From Desulfovibrio sp. (GTDB lineage: Bacteria; Desulfobacterota; Desulfovibrionia; Desulfovibrionales; Desulfovibrionaceae), in NCBI GenBank assembly GCA_022839785.1, contig JALHJW010000009.1, positions 1-64,000 of the forward strand: a stretch of DNA of 64,000 nucleotides. The letters run 5' to 3'. Of this stretch, positions 59,025-64,000 are shown one piece after another. Under the pieces are notes generated by a model, which saw only the letters and a program-made list of their open reading frames with translations, was not told where the DNA came from and ran no database searches. Numbering within the stretch: the stretch's first letter is position 1; every line of letters begins with the position of its first letter. The translations under genes and the position numbers were made by a program.

Positions 59025-59982
59025 CGCCCCCCTCCTTCGGTCCACGTTCGTCGCCGGGCAGGAGCGTGCGCCGCATGTGCTCCATGGAGGCCTTCCAGGT
59101 CTCGTCCGGCCGTTCGAAGCGTTCGATCAGCAGCCCGCGCAGTATCTTGCGGCCGTTTTCGTCCCCGTGCATGCCGAGCAGCGCCGTGCGCAGTTCCTCC
59201 ACCAGTTCGGGCGGCACCCCGGCCGAGGCGACCACGGGCGGGATGCCGTAGGGCTCGGAAACGCGCACGATGCGGGTGCGGCCGGTCATTTCCGGGGCCA
59301 TGCGGTGGTAGTAGTCCCAGATCAGGCCGTCCACGCTCGCGCCGTCCACCAGGCCGCGCGACACGGCCAGGATGGAGTTGTCGTGGCTGTAGGTATAGAT
59401 GCTCTCCTTGAAAAAATCGTCCGGCGTCTCCCCCATGTCCCGCAGCCACTTGAGCGGCACCAGCCGCCCGGTGTTGGAGTCGGGATCGGTGAAGGCGAAT
59501 ATCCTGCCGCGCAGGTCGGGGAGGTCCCTGGCCGGGCCGTCCGCAGGCACGATGAGGTAGGCGCGGTAGAAGGTGCTGCCGCCGACCACGGGCACGGCCA
59601 CGACCGAGAGGCCGTGGGATTCCGCCACGGCCGCGAAGGGGCCGGAGCAGACGAAGGCGAGGTCGATCTCGCCCCGGCCGAGCAGCGTGTTAACCTCGGC
59701 GTAGGTCTTGCGCTGCACCAGCTCGACGTTCGCGTCGAGTTTTCGGCCGAGATAGGCGAGCAGTTCCCCATACTGCGTCATGGTCTCCTTGGGCGAGACC
59801 ATGGCCCCCACGGCCACGCGCAGCCGCCGAGGCCCGGCCTCCGGAGCCGGGCGTTCCACCTGGCGCACTTTGGAGAAATCCACCTGTTTCCGCTCGTCCG
59901 GGGATTGGTCGCACCCGGCCGCGGCCAGGCCGAGACAGGCCAGCAGCAGGCGCGGCAGGACGAAACGGAGGAAGATGGTCAT
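59005..59982 (-). CDS. PhnD-like periplasmic binding lipoprotein
   Basis: 325 residues. Lipobox LAAAGC with the lipidated Cys at 24. The body is a PhnD/phosphonate-binding-like type II fold (LRVAVGAMVSPKETMTQYGE, DLAFVCSGPFAAVAES, FTDPDSNTGRLVPLKWL). In Salmonella, the sensor TtrS has a domain of this fold; here it is a separate lipoprotein overlapping a sigma-54 activator, so a ligand-sensing role beside the activator is inferred. No ABC permease or ATPase gene is nearby. AGGAAGGAAAC precedes the ATG. Confidence 0.85.
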   Translation of the reverse strand: MTIFLRFVLPRLLLACLGLAAAGCDQSPDERKQVDFSKVRQVERPAPEAGPRRLRVAVGAMVSPKETMTQYGELLAYLGRKLDANVELVQRKTYAEVNTLLGRGEIDLAFVCSGPFAAVAESHGLSVVAVPVVGGSTFYRAYLIVPADGPARDLPDLRGRIFAFTDPDSNTGRLVPLKWLRDMGETPDDFFKESIYTYSHDNSILAVSRGLVDGASVDGLIWDYYHRMAPEMTGRTRIVRVSEPYGIPPVVASAGVPPELVEELRTALLGMHGDENGRKILRGLLIERFERPDETWKASMEHMRRTLLPGDERGPKEGGGAAAKP

Positions 59983-60067
59983 GTTTCCTTCCTCTCATGA
60001 GCCGGGGAAGCGCGTCAATCGCGGGCGCGCTTGCGCGCAGGGGGCGGCCGCCTGTCCGGAGGGGCGG

Positions 60068-62485
60068 CTACAGGCTTCCGGCCGTGCGCCGCGCCCGTTC
60101 GGCCTCGGCCGGACGCCCCGCCGCGTCCAGGGCCGTGGCGTAGAGTTCCCAGTGGGCCTTGCGCGGCTTGAGGGCCGCGGCCTGTCCGGCCAGGGAGGCG
60201 GCGATCTCCGGGTCCTGGCCGCCGTCGAGGTAGAGGCGGGCCATGAGGTGCAGGGACTGGGCGTCCTGCGGGTTGTGGCCGAGGGCGGCGTGCAGCAGTT
60301 CGCGGGCGTCGTCGGCGCGGCCGTCGGCCAGGGCCAGGCGGGCCAGGTGGCGGCAGGCCACGGCCGCGCCGCCGGGCAGGGCCGCGGCCTTGCCGTAGAA
60401 GGTCTTGGCCTTGGCGCGCTTGCCCTGGCTCTCGGCGATCTGGCCCAGCCGCACCAGGCTGTAGACGTGGCCGGGGTCGAGCTTGAGGCAGCGTTTGAAA
60501 GCCCCTTCCGCGGTCTTGGGGTCGCCCAGGCGCAGGCAGGTGGTGCCGTAGTTGTAGAGGGCCGAGAGGTCGCCGGGGTCCTGGGTGAAGACCTGCTTGA
60601 ACAGGGGCAGGGCCTGCTCCAGGCGGCCGAGCCGCGCGTAGCACACGGCCAGGGAGTTGCGCGAGAGGGTGTTGGACTCGTCCGCCAGCAGGGAGAGCTT
60701 GTATTCCTCCATGGCGGCGTAGGTGTCGCCCTGGGAGAAATGGCGGTCCGCGGAGATGTTCAGAGAGACGGAGTCGAACAGGGCCACGCCCGGGCCGGGC
60801 AGCAGCAGGCCGTGGTCCAGGGCCTTGCGGGCGTTGTCCAGGACCTCGGCGCGGTTGAAGGAGAGGCAGGGCCAGGACGCCACGCCGCAGGCCAGACGCA
60901 CGTCCAGCCGGTCGGCCGCGGCGCGGGCCAGCTCCTCGAAGCGGGCCTTGGCCTCGGGGCCGGGCAGGCCGGGCAGGAACCAGCACAGGGAGTTCAGGGA
61001 GTAGCGCCCGCCCGTGGCCTCCTCGCCCAGGACCTGGGCGGCCAGGGAGGCCAGCTTCTTGATCAGCGCGTCGGTCTGCTTGCGCGGCCCGGCGGCCAGA
61101 CGGCCCTGGTGCTCCACGACGCGGGCCATGGCCAGGCAGAAGCTGTCGGCCGCGGCCCGCTCGGAGGCCAGGAAGGCGAGGAAGTCGCGGTAGCCGTAAA
61201 GTCCGGTGAGGGGATCCTTCTGCGGCGCGCCCTCGGCCGCGGCCTCCGGGGGCGGGGCGTCGTCGCCGAGCAGGGTCAGGCGGTCGCCGGGCTCGATGGG
61301 CCAGGCCGCGTCGGCCAGGTGCAGGACCTCGGCGAAGGCCACGTCGTCCTGGACCTCGATGATCACGGCCTCGCCCTTGTGCATGGCCGGGTACTCGCCC
61401 GCCAGGCGGCGGCCGTCTCCCGCGGTGTAGTCCGCGCCGCCCGCGAAGCGCGGGGACCAGACCAGGAAGCGGTTGCCCTCGCGCACGTCCACGTCGCGCC
61501 CCAGGTTCAGGGTGAAGCGCGAGAGGGGGAGATTTTCGAGCACGCGCCCGCCCTCTTCGAGAATCTTGGCGAAGGCGACCACGCGGTCGCGGCCCGTGTC
61601 CTTGGCCGCGGCCAGGGCGCGCTGGGCCTTGGCCGCGAGCACGCGGGCCATGTCGCGGGGCGGCAGGGCGGTCTGCGGCCCGGAAAGGTCCTGGGGAAAG
61701 AGGGCGACGCCCAGGGACGCGGTGAGGGAGACGGGCTCGGAAAGCCCCTCGGGGTCGAGCTTGGCGATCTTGCGGCGCAGCCCCTCGGCCAGGCCCTGGC
61801 AGTCCTTGGCCGAGGCCCCGGGCCAGAGGATGGCGAAGCGGTCGTCGGCCAGGCGGGCGGCCAGGACCTGCTCGGGGCAGGCGGCGCGCACGGCCTGGGC
61901 CACGGCCGCGAGCAGGCCGTCCGCGGCGTCCTGCCCCAGGCGGGCGAGCAGGGCGGTGTAGCGGTCCAGGTCGAGCATGACCAGCCCGAGACGGCCGCTC
62001 TGCACGGACAGGCCGGGATCCATGCAGGCCGGGGCCTGGGGCATGAGGCAGTTCTGGGCCGCCTCGATGGCCCGGCCCAGGGCGGCGGAAAAGGCGTGGG
62101 CGTTGGCCAGACCGGTGAGCGGATCGAGTCCCTGGGCCTTTTGCAGGACCAGGGCGCGCAGCGTCAGCCCGGCCGCGGCCGGAAGCAGGGCCAGCGTCGC
62201 GGCGGGCGCGCACAGGCGCACGCCCTTGGCCACGAAGACGCCCAGCGTGACGCCGTCCTGCACCAGGGGCAGGAGCAGGCGGCGCTCCTTGGCCAGATAG
62301 AGCGGCGCGCCGTCGCTGCCGGGCATGTCCGGAGCCTGCGGCTTGGCCGCGTCCGGGAAATAGAGCGACGAGCCCTGGAAGGCGATGAAGCGGGACAGGG
62401 CCTCGCGCAGATCGTGCTCGTAGCGGATCAGGTCGCGGCGGGTGAGCCGCGGGCCGGGGCCGGAAGGGGAGTGCGCCTGCGTCAT
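60068..62485 (-). CDS. TPR protein with two degenerate GGDEF domains
   Basis: 805 residues. A first GGDEF-like domain (about 120-310, DPLTGLANAHAFSAALG) has ADDRF where GG(D/E)EF should be; a second (about 420-560, DPLTGLYGYRDFLAFLA) has GGRYS. Both lack the catalytic motif, so diguanylate cyclase activity is not expected. A TPR array (six or more repeats from about 575 to the C-terminus) suggests a scaffold, perhaps nucleotide-responsive. The ATG at 62485 has no strong ribosome site. It may belong to the same transcription unit as trmO and the hydrolase, though a hairpin separates them. Confidence 0.8.
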   Translation of the reverse strand: MTQAHSPSGPGPRLTRRDLIRYEHDLREALSRFIAFQGSSLYFPDAAKPQAPDMPGSDGAPLYLAKERRLLLPLVQDGVTLGVFVAKGVRLCAPAATLALLPAAAGLTLRALVLQKAQGLDPLTGLANAHAFSAALGRAIEAAQNCLMPQAPACMDPGLSVQSGRLGLVMLDLDRYTALLARLGQDAADGLLAAVAQAVRAACPEQVLAARLADDRFAILWPGASAKDCQGLAEGLRRKIAKLDPEGLSEPVSLTASLGVALFPQDLSGPQTALPPRDMARVLAAKAQRALAAAKDTGRDRVVAFAKILEEGGRVLENLPLSRFTLNLGRDVDVREGNRFLVWSPRFAGGADYTAGDGRRLAGEYPAMHKGEAVIIEVQDDVAFAEVLHLADAAWPIEPGDRLTLLGDDAPPPEAAAEGAPQKDPLTGLYGYRDFLAFLASERAAADSFCLAMARVVEHQGRLAAGPRKQTDALIKKLASLAAQVLGEEATGGRYSLNSLCWFLPGLPGPEAKARFEELARAAADRLDVRLACGVASWPCLSFNRAEVLDNARKALDHGLLLPGPGVALFDSVSLNISADRHFSQGDTYAAMEEYKLSLLADESNTLSRNSLAVCYARLGRLEQALPLFKQVFTQDPGDLSALYNYGTTCLRLGDPKTAEGAFKRCLKLDPGHVYSLVRLGQIAESQGKRAKAKTFYGKAAALPGGAAVACRHLARLALADGRADDARELLHAALGHNPQDAQSLHLMARLYLDGGQDPEIAASLAGQAAALKPRKAHWELYATALDAAGRPAEAERARRTAGSL

Positions 62486-62512
62486 GCCCCGGGTGTACAA
62501 GGCAAGGCGGGC

Positions 62513-62548
62513 GGCGGCAAGGGGGAATGAGGATTCCCCCTTGCCGCC
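62513..62548. repeat. 16-bp perfect inverted repeat, probable transcript-end hairpin
   Basis: Arms GGCGGCAAGGGGGAAT and complement with a GAGG loop, between the hydrolase stop (62620) and the TPR/GGDEF start (62485). No T-run on the minus strand, so its terminator role is uncertain; about 130 nt of non-coding DNA surround it. Confidence 0.5.
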
Positions 62549-62619
62549 GTGCTGGCGGGAGCGGGCGGTTCTGCCCCCGAACCCCGGGCCGGACGGCGCG
62601 AGGTTCGGAGACGGGCGGG

Positions 62620-63456
62620 TCAGGCCTGGGTCGGGGAAAGGGCCGCGCAGGCCGCCCGGCGGCGCGGACAGGCATGGCGCAGGCGGCGGGCGTCGGACAG
62701 CCCGGCCGGGGAGAGGCAGCCCCCGGACAGGACTGGCGCGGCATGGGGCCTGAGGCCGCGCAGCCAGGGGGCCAGGGTCTCGGACAGGGCGAAGGGGGCG
62801 CTGACCATGGGGCAGTGGCCCGTGTCCATCTCCTGGCGTGTGAAGCCCATTTTCGCGGCGCGTTCTGCCTGCGCGTCGAGCAGGGAGGAGGGCTGGGCCG
62901 CGCAGCGCAGGTAGAGCCTGTCGGTTGCCGCGTCCGCGGGCAGGCCGTGGCGCAGGAAGGGGTCCTTGAAGAAGGCTGCGGGCGTGGGACAGAGCAGGGA
63001 GGAGAACCAGGCCTTGTCGTCCTCGCGGTGGATGCCGAAGGCGGGCAGGGGCCACGGCCGGACGAGGCCGCCCTCGCTGCCCGCCTGGATCATGGCCCTG
63101 AACGGCAGGCCTCCGGCCTCGGCCGCGCTTTCTCCCGGCGCGGGGACCAGCCCGTCGAGCAGCACGACGCCGCGCACCCGCTCGGGCATGCGCTCGGCCA
63201 GGGCCAGCGCGGCCGCCCCGCCCAGCGAGTGGCCGAGCGCCACGAAGCCTCTCAGGTTCTCGTGGAAGACGAAGTTCGTGAGGTCCTGCATGGTCAGGGC
63301 CGGACCCGTCTCGCGCGAGAGCAGGTGCGAGCGCTCGCCGAAGCCGGTCAGTGTCGGGGCGTGAACTTCGAAGCCCTCGCGCCGCAGCAGGGGAAGCACC
63401 CTGCGCCAGATCCAGCCGCCGGTGAACGCGCCGTGGATGAGCACTACGGATTGCAT
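62620..63456 (-). CDS. Alpha/beta-fold hydrolase
   Basis: 278 residues. The HGAFTGGWIW oxyanion loop, GHSLGG nucleophile elbow (Ser) and DTGHCPM catalytic His are visible; the acid residue is not obvious by eye. It resembles the EstA-like esterase group that also holds plant hydroxynitrile lyases and methyl-salicylate esterases. Substrate unknown. A C-terminal tail of about 40 Arg/Pro-rich residues lies beyond the fold. GGAGG precedes the ATG, which overlaps the trmO end by 13 nt. Confidence 0.8.
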   Translation of the reverse strand: MQSVVLIHGAFTGGWIWRRVLPLLRREGFEVHAPTLTGFGERSHLLSRETGPALTMQDLTNFVFHENLRGFVALGHSLGGAAALALAERMPERVRGVVLLDGLVPAPGESAAEAGGLPFRAMIQAGSEGGLVRPWPLPAFGIHREDDKAWFSSLLCPTPAAFFKDPFLRHGLPADAATDRLYLRCAAQPSSLLDAQAERAAKMGFTRQEMDTGHCPMVSAPFALSETLAPWLRGLRPHAAPVLSGGCLSPAGLSDARRLRHACPRRRAACAALSPTQA

Positions 63457-63959
63457 GTCCTGACCTCCCTGGAAGATGTGTAGGTGGAGTCGCTGCGGAA
63501 CGAGGCGGCGTTTTCGTCGCGTCCTTCGAACCAGCCGATGCGCTGCGCGGGCCAGACGTCGAAGCGCGGCACATAGGGCTTGATGTCGAGGACCGGGGTG
63601 CCGTCCAGCACGTCGATGTTGCGCACGCGCACCGCGGTTTCCTCCACGCCAGCCACCTCCAGGACGGAAAAGCCGATGGCGTTCGGCCGTTTGGGCGCGC
63701 GCGTCGCGAAGACGCCATGTTCCCTGTCGTCGAGGAAGGGTTTGATGCGCAGACTGAATCCGGCGCTTTTGTGGAAGTGGTAGAGCAGGATCAGATGCGA
63801 GAAACCCTCCAGGTCGGAAAGCCCTTCGACGAACGCGGGCAGCACCTCGATGCGGCCTTCCACGCCAAGAGCGCCCACGGGCTGAATGGGCATGCCGGTC
63901 AATTCTCCGAAGGGGGAACGGACCGTGCCGATCGGTTTGTACTCCAGTGGGCTGTTCAT
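63444..63959 (-). CDS. trmO: tRNA t6A37 methyltransferase TrmO (TsaA/YaeB family)
   Basis: 171 residues, one-domain TsaA-like beta-barrel. Family blocks: YKPIGTVRSPFGE, LEGFSHLILLYHFHKS, GVFATRAPKRPNAIGFSVLE and LDGTPVLDIKPYVP. The enzyme uses SAM to methylate t6A37 of threonine tRNA; some homologues are annotated VirR-like. The start is ATG 63959, chosen over 63980 because AAGGAG lies before it. The stop overlaps the hydrolase start. Upstream sequence to the window edge shows no other gene. Confidence 0.88.
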   Translation of the reverse strand: MNSPLEYKPIGTVRSPFGELTGMPIQPVGALGVEGRIEVLPAFVEGLSDLEGFSHLILLYHFHKSAGFSLRIKPFLDDREHGVFATRAPKRPNAIGFSVLEVAGVEETAVRVRNIDVLDGTPVLDIKPYVPRFDVWPAQRIGWFEGRDENAASFRSDSTYTSSREVRTCNP

Positions 63960-64000
63960 GTGGCTCTCCTTCTGTTTCATGGCAGTGTGCGATGTTTGGC

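Overview
The window is high-GC DNA that looks like a free-living delta-proteobacterial sulfate reducer of the Desulfovibrionales type. The evidence is a tandem pair of Desulfovibrio-type outer-membrane homotrimeric porins, a TtrBCA-type molybdopterin/NrfD/ferredoxin complex, a zinc-ribbon threonine synthase, an abundance of large PAS-rich sensor kinases, and the rpsF-rpsR-rplI-dnaB ribosomal/replication block. This rests on recognising families by eye; genus and species are not determined. No rRNA, tRNA or CRISPR array was seen.

Layout. 1-9.2 kb: the tail of a chemotaxis receptor, then a long minus-strand run (rpsF, rpsR, rplI, dnaB, paaK, a DUF456 membrane protein, thrC, tlyA, an EamA exporter and a cystathionine-synthase-like enzyme). 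9.2-13.6 kb: a minus-strand operon hisD-purC-fabI-degT that ends in an unannotated 29-codon membrane-peptide gene; its promoter carries a 24-bp perfect palindrome over the -10 box. 13.7-16.8 kb: two tandem porin genes, each with its own near-identical terminator and a shared upstream element. 17-22 kb: uvrC, a TolB/FG-GAP-like periplasmic protein, a stand-alone CULT (cereblon-type) domain protein and plsY. 22-26 kb: an RNB ribonuclease and a cell-wall pair (L,D-transpeptidase-like lipoprotein and D-Ala-D-Ala dipeptidase). 25.8-31 kb: a cysteine-rich PAS kinase divergent from a translationally overlapping Fe-alcohol dehydrogenase, histidine kinase and metY.

31-33 kb holds an intact IS3-family (IS407-like) element abutting a decayed PflX-type radical SAM gene. 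32.7-39.5 kb holds a 1934-residue hybrid sensor kinase overlapping a response-regulator diguanylate cyclase. 39.5-45.6 kb is an envelope-glycan operon: ChbG/HpnK-type deacetylase, GT2 glycosyltransferase, opgG, opgH. 45.7-51 kb has another large sensor kinase and divergent pgi.

51-60 kb is the most coherent accessory system: genes for a tetrathionate-reductase-like complex (ttrB-ttrC-ttrA order) controlled, by inference, by a PhnD-like lipoprotein and a membrane-anchored sigma-54 activator. A 32-bp palindrome in the 0.5-kb control region is a candidate enhancer. 60-64 kb has a TPR protein with two degenerate GGDEF domains, an alpha/beta hydrolase and trmO.
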